A stretch of DNA of 48,619 nucleotides from Verrucomicrobiaceae bacterium. Lineage in GTDB: Bacteria > Verrucomicrobiota > Verrucomicrobiia > Verrucomicrobiales > Verrucomicrobiaceae. The first letter of the stretch is position 1; each line of letters opens with the position of its first letter. The translations under genes were made by a program, and so were the position numbers. Below the pieces are notes generated by a model that ran no database searches, was not told where the DNA came from, and saw only the letters and a list, made by a program, of their open reading frames with translations. Positions 27,483-36,274 of the stretch are shown piece by piece. Location: assembly GCA_027487315.1 (NCBI GenBank), contig JAIYDW010000202.1, positions 1-48,619 of the forward strand. The letters run 5' to 3'.

Positions 27483-28520
27483 CTATATCCGTTCCAACTT
27501 CACTGGGTAGGTTCCGCCTGACGCAAATTGGGCCACATACAGACTCCCATCCGCATCCACCACCATGTCATGTGGGTGCAAAAACACATCACTGGTGTTT
27601 CTCATTTCCCGCAAGGTGCCATCATCTGAGTATTCCGGCGCGGTGCCTCCTATGTTTGACACTACTTTCATCGTTTTGTCCAAGACCGACACGAAACCGC
27701 GTGAATTTTTGTCAGCAGGCCAATTGTCAGCAAGATGCGCAACAAAGTAAAATCCCTCTCGCTCTCGAATTTGCCTTGGATTTCCACCAGGCAGATCAAC
27801 CTGCCCCCTTTTCTCGCCATTCAATCCCATTCTCAGCAGGTGCCTCTGGTCACTCATGGCAATCAAGATAGTGGGATCATGATTTTCGTTTTGCTCATCG
27901 ATCATTCCTCCATGAGGCCCCCAATGAGCAACTCCACCCTCTGCACCTCCAAACACCCTTTCATACTTTCCTGTTGAATCATAGACTGCGATGTAGTCCT
28001 TGCCATAGCCATCCAGGATCAAAAATCGTCCATCTTTCAGATGCAATGTCCATGAGGGTTTGAATTCAATCTCCTTCAGATACTTGCCACTAGATTCCGG
28101 CCATCGCCACTCTTGCAAAACTTCCCCATTCAGAGTTGTCTTCACCACCCGGTGTGTTTGCAGACAGGTGATATAGAGCACCTCTCGCTCCGCCTCCGTC
28201 ACAATGGAGAGTCCGTGCGCCCCTGGGAACTGCACCCCCCATTTACTCACCAGTTTACCTGCCTGATCATAAACGATGACGTTATTGGCTACATGATCAG
28301 TCAATAGAATCACATGGCCTTCTCGATCCAGCACAATCCCATGGCAATTCTTGACCGGGGTCTTGTCATTCAAAACGCCCCACCCAGGTAGGACTCGATA
28401 TCGAAAATCGCCCTGTCCCAACTCAAGTGAGGAATTAGCACCCAACCCCATTGATGCTACCATAGATCCTCCTAGAACTGATTTCATCAATTGCCGCCTC
28501 GACAAAGAACTCTCATTCAT
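27483..28520 (-). CDS. NHL-repeat six-bladed beta-propeller protein with Tat signal
   Basis: A 345-residue exported protein. The N-terminus MNESSLSRRQLMKSVLGGSM is a twin-arginine signal. The rest is a chain of NHL-type blades: NCHGIVLDREGHVILLTDH, NVIVYDQAGKLVSKWG, GLSIVTEAEREVLYITC, FLILDGYGKDYIAVYD, and the final HPHDMVVDADGSLYVAQ. The blade sequence resembles peptidyl-alpha-hydroxyglycine alpha-amidating lyase and SMP-30-type propellers, but catalytic residues cannot be assigned by eye. Such Tat-exported propellers are common in Verrucomicrobiota, and this one may be a sugar lactonase or a binding scaffold. It is divergent from the giant fusion gene across 121 bases. Confidence 0.83.
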   Translation of the reverse strand: MNESSLSRRQLMKSVLGGSMVASMGLGANSSLELGQGDFRYRVLPGWGVLNDKTPVKNCHGIVLDREGHVILLTDHVANNVIVYDQAGKLVSKWGVQFPGAHGLSIVTEAEREVLYITCLQTHRVVKTTLNGEVLQEWRWPESSGKYLKEIEFKPSWTLHLKDGRFLILDGYGKDYIAVYDSTGKYERVFGGAEGGVAHWGPHGGMIDEQNENHDPTILIAMSDQRHLLRMGLNGEKRGQVDLPGGNPRQIREREGFYFVAHLADNWPADKNSRGFVSVLDKTMKVVSNIGGTAPEYSDDGTLREMRNTSDVFLHPHDMVVDADGSLYVAQFASGGTYPVKLERI

Positions 28521-28641
28521 GATTCGTTAGTGTCTGCCACAAACAAGTAGCATATGCAATGGGTGACAATCGATTCCTAAAACATGTCGAGCACTCGTTT
28601 GCCTGAAAGCCCGACCATGCTACCGCGTTCTCCAACCAGCC

Positions 28642-31600
28642 ATGCGTTGCCAATCAATTCCACATCTCCTACTCTTCGCTGCCTTTTTCTTGGCCCTAAG
28701 CGCCTCCGGTGAATCAGCCGCCAATTTGCTCTCACAAACTGGTGTCAAAGGAGGCCTAATCGTCCATGTCGGTTCAACCGACGCCCAACTCACCACTTCC
28801 CTGCGGGCAAACGCCTCCTACCAAGTGCAGGCACTCACACGCGATCCCGCGACCCTTGCCACACTCAGAAAGGGAATTGGCGCCGCTTACGGCCCAGTCG
28901 CCGCAGACCTTCTAACGACACCTCACCTGCCCTACATTGAGAATCTTGTAAACCTTCTCGTCGTTGAGGATCCGCAAATCTCACGCCAGGAAATCGATCG
29001 TGTCCTCGTCCCTGATGGCGTAGCGCTCATTAAGACTGGCGACTCCTGGGAAAAAATCGTCAAGCCTCGCCCCCATGAAATGGATGAGTGGACCCACTAT
29101 GCATATGATAGCAAAGGCAATCTCACCTCTAGAGATACGCTCGTCGGCCCGCCCAAGCGCATGCAATGGGTCGGCAATCCCCGCTGGTCTCGCCACCATG
29201 ATCGCATGTCTTCCGTCTCTGCCAAAGTCAGCTCTGGCGGTCGCCTTTTCTACATCATGGATGAGGGCAGTCGCATTTCCATTCTCATGCCAGCCAAATT
29301 CATGCTCATCGCACGCGATGCCTTCAATGGCACCATCCTCTGGAAAAGAGACATCCCAGAGTGGAGCACCCACCTTTGGCCTCTAAAATCCGGACCCACC
29401 CAACTCACCCGCCGCCTTGTCTCCATTGGCGACAAAGTTTACGTGACTCTCGGCATTTCGGCAGCCGTCACCTGCCTCGATGCAGCCACAGGCGAGGTCA
29501 TTCGAGAATATCCCGAGACCAAAGGCACCGAGGAAATCATCGTTCGAAATGGCACCCTCTACGCTCTCGTCAACCCAAATGCCGACCGCTTGAATCAAGA
29601 GTTTGCCGTCAAGGCACAGTCAGACCAGGCACGCGTAACCACTGAGTTCAATTGGGACGGGAAACCCCGCCAGTTCTATGCCATCGATGCAGACTCCGGC
29701 AAGGTTCTTTGGAAGAAGGAAGATCGAATCGCCCCCATCACCCTCTGCCTCGATGATACCCGCATTGTCTATTACAACGGCGACGGTCTCACCTGCCTAG
29801 ACACCAAAACTGGAGCACCCAAATTCGCGGATACTCCAACCAAGCGCCGCGCACTTTACGAATTCAATTTTGCCCCGCGCGTCCTCCTTCATGGCGACGT
29901 CATTCTCTATGCTGGTGGTGATGGTAGTGAAAAAGCCCTCAACGCCGATACCGGAAAAGAAATTTGGGTAGCCCCCCACGAGAAAAGCGGCTACCGCAGC
30001 CCTGAAGATCTCATTGTCGCCCAAGGACTCGTTTGGAACGCCGGCACCACCAATGGCAATCAAACCGGCGAGTACACCGGACGCGACATCCTCACAGGTG
30101 AAATCAAAAAGCAGTTTTATCCTGACGTCCCCGAGGGCACCTATTGGTTTCATCATCGGTGCTACCAGGCCAAGGCCACCGAGAAATACATCATTCCCTC
30201 CCGCACAGGTATTGAGTACGTCGACATGGAAAAACAGCACTGGGACCTGCACCATTGGGTGCGCGGGGCCTGCCTGTATGGGGTGCTGCCAGCCAATGGC
30301 CTCACCTACGCCGGCCCTCACAATTGCGCCTGTTATCCTGAGGCCAAACTCGACGGCTTGGCCGTGCTCGCCCCAGCCCCCCGATACCCGATGCCTCCGC
30401 ACACTCCAGACGATCAGCGTCTCATTCAAGGTCCAGCGTACTCTCAAACCATTGACGAAAAAGAAGCTGCTCCTGGTGATTGGCCCACCTACCGAGGCGA
30501 CAATGCCCGCAGTGGTCACGCAAAGAGCGACCTTCGCACGGACCTTTCCCTCGCCTGGGAAGTTCAACTCACCCCTCCCCTTAGCGCCAGCATCTCCGCA
30601 GGTGGCCTGACCTACGTTTCCGAGGTCGATAAACATACCCTCCATGCCATCACAACTGCCACCGGAAAGACCGCGTGGACATTCATCGCTGGCGGACGAA
30701 TTGACTCCCCTCCCACCTACTCGAAAGGCCGCGTCTTTTTTGGCGGCAAAGATGGTTTCGTCTATTGCCTCCGCGCCACCGACGGTGCTCTCGTCTGGAA
30801 ATTCCAGGCCTCTCCTTCCCAACTCACCCATTGTGCCTGGGAAATGATGGAGTCCGTTTGGCCTGTCCATGGCTCCGTCCTTGTCGAGAACGATCTCGTA
30901 TCCTTTGTCTCAGGTCGCTCTTGTTTCCTCGATGAAGGCCTCTGGTTCTACCGCCTTGATGCCAAAACTGGCGAGATGAAAGTCAAAGAACACTACGATG
31001 ATCGCGATCCTGACACGGGGGGCTCCCTCAACGACCGCCACAAAACGCTGCAAATGCCCGTCGCATCCAATGACATCCTTTCAAGTGATGGAAAGTGGAC
31101 CTTCCTGCGCACCCAAAAAATCGGAGCCGACGGCAAGCGCATCGAAATCGGACCCATTTCAGGTGACTTCGACAAACAAGGCGGCGCTCACAAAGGGGAC
31201 GGTCAGCACCTCTTCGCTCCTATGGGTTTCCTGGACGACTCCAATTTCCACCGCTCCTACTGGGTTTACGGAAAAAGCTTCGCAGGTGGCCACGGCGGCT
31301 ACTACCAAGCCGGCAAGTATGCCCCAGCTGGCCGTGTCTTGGTTCACGATGACAAGAACGTCTACTCCTATGGTCGTGAGGCCCAATACTACAAATGGAC
31401 TACGACCATGGAGCACACCCTCTACTCCACCCCAAAAGACGCCGCCGCCGAGGCCTTCGCTCACAACGACGCCCTCACAGCACGCAAAGGCAACTCCGTA
31501 TTGCTCGATGCGCAAGGCAAGCCCCTCTCGCTAGATCTCGCCGCCCAAGCCGATCCTCACAACGAATCCAAAGGCAAAGGGAAAGGCGGAGCAAAAGGTG

Positions 31601-32673
31601 CTAAGAAGGGAAAAGGTAACGCACCAGTGGCGTCAGCACCAACTGCCACTGCCCCCCTTCTCGGTTCCGTCCGCTTCCCCGACAACACTACCCTCGACCC
31701 AGCCAACAAAGCCTTCACTCTCGAACTCTGGGTTCTCCAAGACCAACCGAGCGGCACCCTGATCTGCTACGGTGGCCCCCAGCAAGGAATCGCCCTTGAT
31801 CTTAGCGACAGAAAGCCCCGCTTCCACATCCGAGCCAATAGCCAGCTAACCACGATCACCGCCAAAGAACCCATCGGTGAAGGTTGGAGCCACATCGCCG
31901 CCACCGTGAGTGAAGACAAAGCCATGCGAATCTTTGTCAACGGCCTTCAGGTTGCTGAAGGCACAGCGTCTAGTCTGCTAACCAGCAAACCCAAGCGCCC
32001 CTTCTATCTCGGCAATGGAGAGGGAGTCGCCGAAGGCACCGCACTGCCCTACTCCGGTCTTGTTGACCAATTCGCCTATTATACCCAGGCTCTAACTCCA
32101 TCAGAAATTGAAGCCCGATTTTCCTCTCCTGATGTCTTACCGAACAAAGCTGTTCTCTTCTGTAACTTCGACAATGGCGATTCACGTGATAACTCCCCTA
32201 CTGGAGCCCATGGCATCGGTGCAGGCATCGAAAGCGGCAAAGGCAAAGTCGGCGGTGCCGTCTGGTTCAAAGCCCAAACGATCGCCACAGGTGGCAAAGC
32301 AGGTAAAGGAGAGAAGTCGTCTGGCAGTTTCGTCAAGCATACTTGGGACCGCTTCGTCCCCATCGTTGCCCGCAGTATGGCCCTCGCCGGCAATACGATC
32401 CTCGTTGGTGGCCCACCAGACATGATCGACGAAGAGTATGCCTTCGAACGTCTCGCCGCCCGCGATCCCGCCATCCTTGAGGAACTCAAAGAACAAAACG
32501 CTGCGATCGAAGGCAACCGCGGTGCCAAAATGTGGGCCGTCAATGTCGAAACCGGCGAGCAATCAACCGGCCTCGATCTCACCGCACCTCCCGTCTGGGA
32601 CGGCATCATCTCCGCCAACGGTCAAATCTTCATCTCAACCGTCGACGGCAAACTACAGTGCTTCGGCAAGTAA
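28642..32673 (+). CDS. Giant exported protein: methyltransferase-like N-terminus, PQQ-type propellers, inserted LamG domain
   Basis: A 1343-residue protein. After a signal peptide (residues 1-24) comes a Rossmann methyltransferase-like segment (about 30-140: GGLIVHVGSTDAQLTTSL, later LVPDGVALIKTG), with the SAM motif GxGxG replaced by GSTD. From about 145, WTHYAYDSKGN and MQWVGNPRWSRHHDRMSSV open PQQ-type (BamB-like) propeller blades, with repeats such as LIARDAFNGTILWKRDI, YAIDADSGKVLWKKED, CLRATDGALVWKFQ and YRLDAKTGEMKV. A Lys/Gly-rich linker lies at about 977-990, then a LamG/concanavalin-like domain (about 1016-1180; FTLELWVLQDQPSG). Propeller blades resume at the end (IISANGQIFISTVDGKLQ), so the LamG domain interrupts the propeller. 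It probably binds or oxidises polysaccharide in the periplasm. Confidence 0.87.
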   Translation: MRCQSIPHLLLFAAFFLALSASGESAANLLSQTGVKGGLIVHVGSTDAQLTTSLRANASYQVQALTRDPATLATLRKGIGAAYGPVAADLLTTPHLPYIENLVNLLVVEDPQISRQEIDRVLVPDGVALIKTGDSWEKIVKPRPHEMDEWTHYAYDSKGNLTSRDTLVGPPKRMQWVGNPRWSRHHDRMSSVSAKVSSGGRLFYIMDEGSRISILMPAKFMLIARDAFNGTILWKRDIPEWSTHLWPLKSGPTQLTRRLVSIGDKVYVTLGISAAVTCLDAATGEVIREYPETKGTEEIIVRNGTLYALVNPNADRLNQEFAVKAQSDQARVTTEFNWDGKPRQFYAIDADSGKVLWKKEDRIAPITLCLDDTRIVYYNGDGLTCLDTKTGAPKFADTPTKRRALYEFNFAPRVLLHGDVILYAGGDGSEKALNADTGKEIWVAPHEKSGYRSPEDLIVAQGLVWNAGTTNGNQTGEYTGRDILTGEIKKQFYPDVPEGTYWFHHRCYQAKATEKYIIPSRTGIEYVDMEKQHWDLHHWVRGACLYGVLPANGLTYAGPHNCACYPEAKLDGLAVLAPAPRYPMPPHTPDDQRLIQGPAYSQTIDEKEAAPGDWPTYRGDNARSGHAKSDLRTDLSLAWEVQLTPPLSASISAGGLTYVSEVDKHTLHAITTATGKTAWTFIAGGRIDSPPTYSKGRVFFGGKDGFVYCLRATDGALVWKFQASPSQLTHCAWEMMESVWPVHGSVLVENDLVSFVSGRSCFLDEGLWFYRLDAKTGEMKVKEHYDDRDPDTGGSLNDRHKTLQMPVASNDILSSDGKWTFLRTQKIGADGKRIEIGPISGDFDKQGGAHKGDGQHLFAPMGFLDDSNFHRSYWVYGKSFAGGHGGYYQAGKYAPAGRVLVHDDKNVYSYGREAQYYKWTTTMEHTLYSTPKDAAAEAFAHNDALTARKGNSVLLDAQGKPLSLDLAAQADPHNESKGKGKGGAKGAKKGKGNAPVASAPTATAPLLGSVRFPDNTTLDPANKAFTLELWVLQDQPSGTLICYGGPQQGIALDLSDRKPRFHIRANSQLTTITAKEPIGEGWSHIAATVSEDKAMRIFVNGLQVAEGTASSLLTSKPKRPFYLGNGEGVAEGTALPYSGLVDQFAYYTQALTPSEIEARFSSPDVLPNKAVLFCNFDNGDSRDNSPTGAHGIGAGIESGKGKVGGAVWFKAQTIATGGKAGKGEKSSGSFVKHTWDRFVPIVARSMALAGNTILVGGPPDMIDEEYAFERLAARDPAILEELKEQNAAIEGNRGAKMWAVNVETGEQSTGLDLTAPPVWDGIISANGQIFISTVDGKLQCFGK

Positions 32674-32742
32674 TCGATCCAAACTCCGAAATCCAAGGCC
32701 TGTCCGGGTGTCGAAATTCTCGTCAATCGGTGAGTCCTAAAG

Positions 32743-33324
32743 TCACTGATCAGGCACTTCCAAAAACTGCACCGCATCAGCAACCACCACCTTGTCCAAT
32801 TCAGTCCCCTCATTGGAGATCCGCACCCACCCCGTACGTCCCGCGTCAAACTGAAACACTCCAAGACTCCGGAACAATCGTCCATGCTCTGGCTCCTTTT
32901 GTTGATTGATCCGAATGGTCACCTCTCCATTCGCATGCCGGATCGTTACCGGAGTTCGGGTGGATCGCCGCACATTGTAACAATGAGCGATGCGTACCTC
33001 GTATCGCCCTGACTGGGGAATCTCAGGCGTAAACGTCACAGACTTGAATCCCTTGCCAGCCTTCAAATCATGCAAGTATCCAAGACCGACGTAAGGTGGC
33101 GTGTGAGTTGAGTATTGCCACGCTCCCACCAAGTCCGCCGCCATCTCATCCACAACGATCCCAGGCAGCTTCTTCTGATCTGGAATCACAAAAGGCACCA
33201 TCTCGGGCCGATCGACCTCACCCGGCCGATGGATATTCTCAAGCGCTTGCGGATGCCTCTGCAACGAATCTGCGGCAACAACACCCACTAGCCAGGAAAA
33301 AACCCCGATCGCCACCCACCTCAC
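32743..33324 (-). CDS. Golvesin-type/xanthan-lyase-like beta-sandwich domain protein, secreted
   Basis: A 193-residue protein with a short signal peptide (residues 1-18, ending VVAADS). The body matches the golvesin C-terminal/xanthan-lyase carbohydrate-binding-like domain: [61 protein letters not shown], and the end [11 protein letters not shown]. This domain is often a C-terminal attachment on larger exported enzymes, but here it stands alone. The GTG start (33322-33324) overlaps the TGA of the upstream aldo/keto reductase, so translation is probably coupled. A role in binding surface polysaccharides is inference. Confidence 0.8.
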   Translation of the reverse strand: MRWVAIGVFSWLVGVVAADSLQRHPQALENIHRPGEVDRPEMVPFVIPDQKKLPGIVVDEMAADLVGAWQYSTHTPPYVGLGYLHDLKAGKGFKSVTFTPEIPQSGRYEVRIAHCYNVRRSTRTPVTIRHANGEVTIRINQQKEPEHGRLFRSLGVFQFDAGRTGWVRISNEGTELDKVVVADAVQFLEVPDQ

Positions 33325-34364
33325 AACCGCCTCAATCCGTCTTCCGTCATCGGATTCGGGATTGCCTCATCAATGGCATCAATTCTTGCTAGTACCTCCG
33401 CGCTCAGCACCAAATCCTTTGCCTCCAGACTCTCGTTCAATTGAGCAACAGTCGTCGCTCCAATGATCGTCGACGCCACAAAATCATGCTGCTTGCTCCA
33501 AGCCACCGCTAAAGCTGTAACGGACACGCCGATATCACGTGCCACCTCTTGCAATCTCAAAGTGGTCTCCAGGGTCCGCTCATTCACAAAACGGCGTGCC
33601 ATCTTTTGCTGCCTCGGCCCCCCCGCTTTCAGATAATCAGTAAACCGCGCCCCAGCAGGTAAAGCCCCGTCATTATACTTCCCCGTGAGCACACCTCCAC
33701 CCAGGGGTGAATAGGGCAGCAAACTCACCCCTTCCTGTCGACACACCTGCGCCAACTCATTTTCACAGCGTCGGTTGATCAGTGAGAAATTGTTCTGCAC
33801 CGTATCAAATCGTTGCAACCCATGCTTCTCAGCCTCCCAAAGATTTTTCATCAACCCCCAAGACGTTTCATTACTCGCCCCGATCGCGCGCACCTTGCCC
33901 CCTTCCACCAGACGGGTAAGTGCTTCAAGAATGTCTTGCTGTCTTGCGCCGTGGTCGGGCCAGTGGGTCTGATACAAATCCAAATAGTCCGTCTGCAACC
34001 GTCTCAAGGAGTCCTCACACGCCCTAGTGATTTGTCGCCGATCCAACGCTGTCAAGCCATGCCGAATCTCAGGCCTGAACCAACCATGACCGGGCCCTGT
34101 TACCTTCGACGCCAGAATGATTTGCTCGCGACACCCTCTCGCCTTCAACCACTTGCCCACGATCTCCTCCGTCACCCCAAACAATTTCGCGCTCGGTGGC
34201 ACCGGATACATCTCTGCTGTGTCAAAAAAATCGATACCTGCCTCCACCGCCCGATCCATCATCGCAAAAGACTCCGACTCACTTGACTGCAACCCGAAGG
34301 TCATTGTCCCCAGACAAATGTCGGTCACCACCAACCCGCTTTTGCCAAGTCTCTTTCGATTCAT
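33321..34364 (-). CDS. Aldo/keto reductase
   Basis: A 347-residue TIM-barrel oxidoreductase that uses NADPH. The catalytic tetrad is readable: Asp and Tyr in [10 protein letters not shown], Lys in ILASKVTG, and His in [15 protein letters not shown] lies near the N-terminus, and [12 protein letters not shown] forms the phosphate-binding loop near the end. It groups with the Tas/YajO-like proteins by length and by the LTGKY segment ([18 protein letters not shown]). The substrate is a small aldehyde or sugar and cannot be specified. It is the middle gene of a minus-strand operon with the Dabb gene before it (21 bases) and the golvesin-domain gene after it (4-base overlap). Confidence 0.93.
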   Translation of the reverse strand: MNRKRLGKSGLVVTDICLGTMTFGLQSSESESFAMMDRAVEAGIDFFDTAEMYPVPPSAKLFGVTEEIVGKWLKARGCREQIILASKVTGPGHGWFRPEIRHGLTALDRRQITRACEDSLRRLQTDYLDLYQTHWPDHGARQQDILEALTRLVEGGKVRAIGASNETSWGLMKNLWEAEKHGLQRFDTVQNNFSLINRRCENELAQVCRQEGVSLLPYSPLGGGVLTGKYNDGALPAGARFTDYLKAGGPRQQKMARRFVNERTLETTLRLQEVARDIGVSVTALAVAWSKQHDFVASTIIGATTVAQLNESLEAKDLVLSAEVLARIDAIDEAIPNPMTEDGLRRL

Positions 34365-34385
34365 TGCTCCAACCTTTCTGTGACG

Positions 34386-34694
34386 TCAGGTCAACGGCTC
34401 GCTGTCATAAACGATCACTTCAGCAAAGAACGGCTTACACGTCTTCACAAAGCGCTGATGATCTGGGCATGGCCCTTGGTAGTACTCGTGGTCCGCCATG
34501 GTCTTGAACTCCAAAATCAACGAGTAGTCGAATGAGTGATCGGTGACAGGCCGCTCTTCCGTCTTGGCAGGTGTCCCGACAAATCCAGAAGCCAGATAGG
34601 ATATCTGTGGCAGCCTCAACAACTCCGCCTCAAACAAGGAACGTTGTTCCGACGAAAGATCATCCTTTAACCAAAAATACACGGTATGGGTCAT
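34386..34694 (-). CDS. Dabb (stress-responsive alpha/beta barrel) protein
   Basis: A small 102-residue ferredoxin-like protein. MTHTVYFWLKDDLSSEQ at the N-terminus, the core SFDYSLILEFKTMADHEYYQ and the terminal HQRFVKTCKPFFAEVIVYD are typical of Dabb proteins. They dimerise into a barrel and often bind hydrophobic or polyketide-like molecules. ATG 34694 was chosen because the fold begins there; ATG 34703 and an upstream non-ATG start are in frame. It is the first gene of the operon with the aldo/keto reductase, 21 bases ahead of it. Confidence 0.85.
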   Translation of the reverse strand: MTHTVYFWLKDDLSSEQRSLFEAELLRLPQISYLASGFVGTPAKTEERPVTDHSFDYSLILEFKTMADHEYYQGPCPDHQRFVKTCKPFFAEVIVYDSEPLT

Positions 34695-34945
34695 ACCCGT
34701 CATCCATAGCCCGCCAAGTCGGCCCCGCAAGTGCCAGCCATACATTTACAGCATTCTAAGAGCCCAAATTCAGATCCCGGCTACGAATCCGTTCATTCTC
34801 GAAGAGTCGCCAGCATCCCCTTGTGCTCTCCCTGGAATCCCATTCAACCAAAAATCCCGACGAACCCCTTGAGGCCGCAAGATCTCCTCGCCGCTCCTCG
34901 CAATCGCTTGGGTCAGTCACCTCAAGAGACCTGCCTGCATCCATC
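34695..34945. other. Intergenic region, no gene recognised
   Basis: Reading frames here lack coding character: those on the + strand are Ser/Pro-rich, shadow-like sequences. The stretch should contain the promoter of the Dabb operon and the end of the coiled-coil operon. A seven-base inverted repeat (CTTGAGG 34868-34874, CCTCAAG 34920-34926) is too widely spaced to call a terminator. Confidence 0.4.
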
Positions 34946-35143
34946 TCATTTACCAGGTTTCCGTTCATCCACCCCAATCACAAGATTGCGTTGCTTCCGC
35001 CATTCGGAGCGATGGTTAAACGCCCAATCCACGAGAGCAGATTCAAAGCCCACATCTTTCCCTGCCTTTTCACTCATCACCCACTTGTGCCTCATCAACT
35101 CCTCGCGTTCGCACAAAAACTCAGTGTACGGTTCCGCAGGCAT
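34946..35143 (-). CDS. Small charged protein of unknown function
   Basis: A 65-residue protein from ATG 35143. The sequence is rich in Glu, Arg, Lys and Trp: EFLCEREELMRHKWVMSEKA, then GKDVGFESALVDWAFNHRSE and a WRKQR end. Unlike the frames on the other strand, it has normal amino-acid balance. The pattern resembles a short conserved helical family (EREE-x-RHKW-x-x-SEKAG-x-D-x-GFE-x-AL-x-DW) that I recall as uncharacterised; this is memory, not a search. It is the last gene of a possible four-gene minus-strand operon, 45 bases after the lipoprotein. Confidence 0.6.
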   Translation of the reverse strand: MPAEPYTEFLCEREELMRHKWVMSEKAGKDVGFESALVDWAFNHRSEWRKQRNLVIGVDERKPGK

Positions 35144-35188
35144 CAGCAAAACAAAACACTATTAATCGGCCCATTAACAAGAGACTGA

Positions 35189-35401
35189 CTACCGACTTTG
35201 CGGCATCATTGACCCCACTCCCGCAGCACCCTCATTCTTAGTGGGTCGATTCCAGGGCAACCCGCTCAAATCGGTAGGCGGCGGCACCGCTTTACGCCGC
35301 TTAGGCTCCGATGACTCGCACGCAACCATTGACAGACAAGAAACCGCTACGAGCGCAAACGATACCCCTTTTACCAAAGAGACGCGTGATGGACCTTTCA
35401 T
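35189..35401 (-). CDS. Small lipoprotein
   Basis: A 70-residue protein from ATG 35401. The N-terminus MKGPSRVSLVKGVSFALVAV with a hydrophobic core ends in CLSMVACESSEPKRRK: a lipobox-like M-V-A-C places a lipidated Cys near residue 28. The mature part is about 43 residues, basic then Pro-rich. I do not recognise a domain. Longer frames reach 35458, but the ATG at 35401 gives a proper signal. It lies 37 bases after a coiled-coil protein and probably belongs to the same transcript. Confidence 0.65.
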   Translation of the reverse strand: MKGPSRVSLVKGVSFALVAVSCLSMVACESSEPKRRKAVPPPTDLSGLPWNRPTKNEGAAGVGSMMPQSR

Positions 35402-35438
35402 GACTTTAATGACGGTTTGTCTTGGATCAAATCGATGA

Positions 35439-36224
35439 CTACTGGTAAAGATTTTCAAGGATCACCTTATCGCCAGGGGCAATGGAATAACCAGGAGTGA
35501 GCGTATCGGTCAGAATGTTGGCAATCGTCCTTCCTCCGCTCACAGACAGAATGCTAATCTTTCCAATGGTCTGCGTTCCACGAGTCACAATCAACTTGGT
35601 GCTTTCAGAGATCCCTTCAGGCTCGCCCGCATTCACCACCACGAATCCCCAGTCACTATTCACGGCAACAACAGAGAAAGACATGCTATTCCGCTCGAAC
35701 GCCTTCTGCCGATCTTCTTTCTTCCGGGCAAGGTTATCCACCGCGCGCTGCACCGCCGCCACTTTGGACATTTCGGCATCAACCTCCGTCTGCTTGCTCT
35801 CAGACTTGGCTTTCAACTCAGCAATCCCCTGCTTGATTCGGTTGAGATCTTCTTGCAGTGTCTCAGGCTTAACATCTGGCGGAAGCAACTCAAGCTCCTT
35901 CTTCATCTCCGCAAGCTTTGCATTACTTGAATCCAGATCCGCCTGGGCACGCTTCGTCTCACTTTCAGCTTGTGCCATCTTGAGCTTCTGGGCCTTCAAT
36001 TTCTCAGCTTCAACATCCAACTCGCCCTGCACCCGGGCCACATCCGCAACGGTCTGATTGATGGAATCAACGATTCCATTTACCAACCCCTGCTCTGTCT
36101 TAATGTTTTTGTGAATTGCAGCCTTCGACTCGCGAGTCGCGGCAAAAGTGCGGCCATTTTGATAGGCAAAAAACGACGCAACGCCCATCAGGACGGCACT
36201 CAGAATGAATAGAACTTTAATCAT
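35439..36224 (-). CDS. Membrane-anchored coiled-coil protein B (paralogue)
   Basis: A 261-residue protein. An N-terminal anchor or signal segment (MIKVLFILSAVLMGVASFFA) leads to a long coiled coil (about 30-175, Ala/Lys/Glu-rich, for example AEKLKAQKLKMAQAESETKR). A compact C-terminal beta domain follows: VNSDWGFVVVNAGEPEGI, LIVTRGTQTIGKISILSV, IANILTD, then IAPGDKVI. The same layout and the W-G-F-V-V-x-N-x-G core occur in the gene just upstream, so the two are paralogues. The C-terminal domain looks like a small surface- or ring-forming barrel seen in envelope assembly proteins (inference). It is probably periplasmic with an N-terminal anchor. 50 bases separate it from its paralogue. Confidence 0.78.
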   Translation of the reverse strand: MIKVLFILSAVLMGVASFFAYQNGRTFAATRESKAAIHKNIKTEQGLVNGIVDSINQTVADVARVQGELDVEAEKLKAQKLKMAQAESETKRAQADLDSSNAKLAEMKKELELLPPDVKPETLQEDLNRIKQGIAELKAKSESKQTEVDAEMSKVAAVQRAVDNLARKKEDRQKAFERNSMSFSVVAVNSDWGFVVVNAGEPEGISESTKLIVTRGTQTIGKISILSVSGGRTIANILTDTLTPGYSIAPGDKVILENLYQ

Positions 36225-36274
36225 GGGAGAAATGAGGGATTGGCAGGAAGCAAAAAAGGAAATCAGTTCGAAGG

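Noticed and set aside
29797..30870. Long minus-strand open frame of 357 codons inside the giant propeller gene.
   Set aside because: Composition and repeated Gly/Ala/Val pattern mirror the real gene on the + strand; no family motif.
34731..35165. + strand frames of 144 and 121 codons opposite the small charged protein.
   Set aside because: Ser/Pro/His/Arg-rich composition without motif; the minus-strand frame is the better gene.
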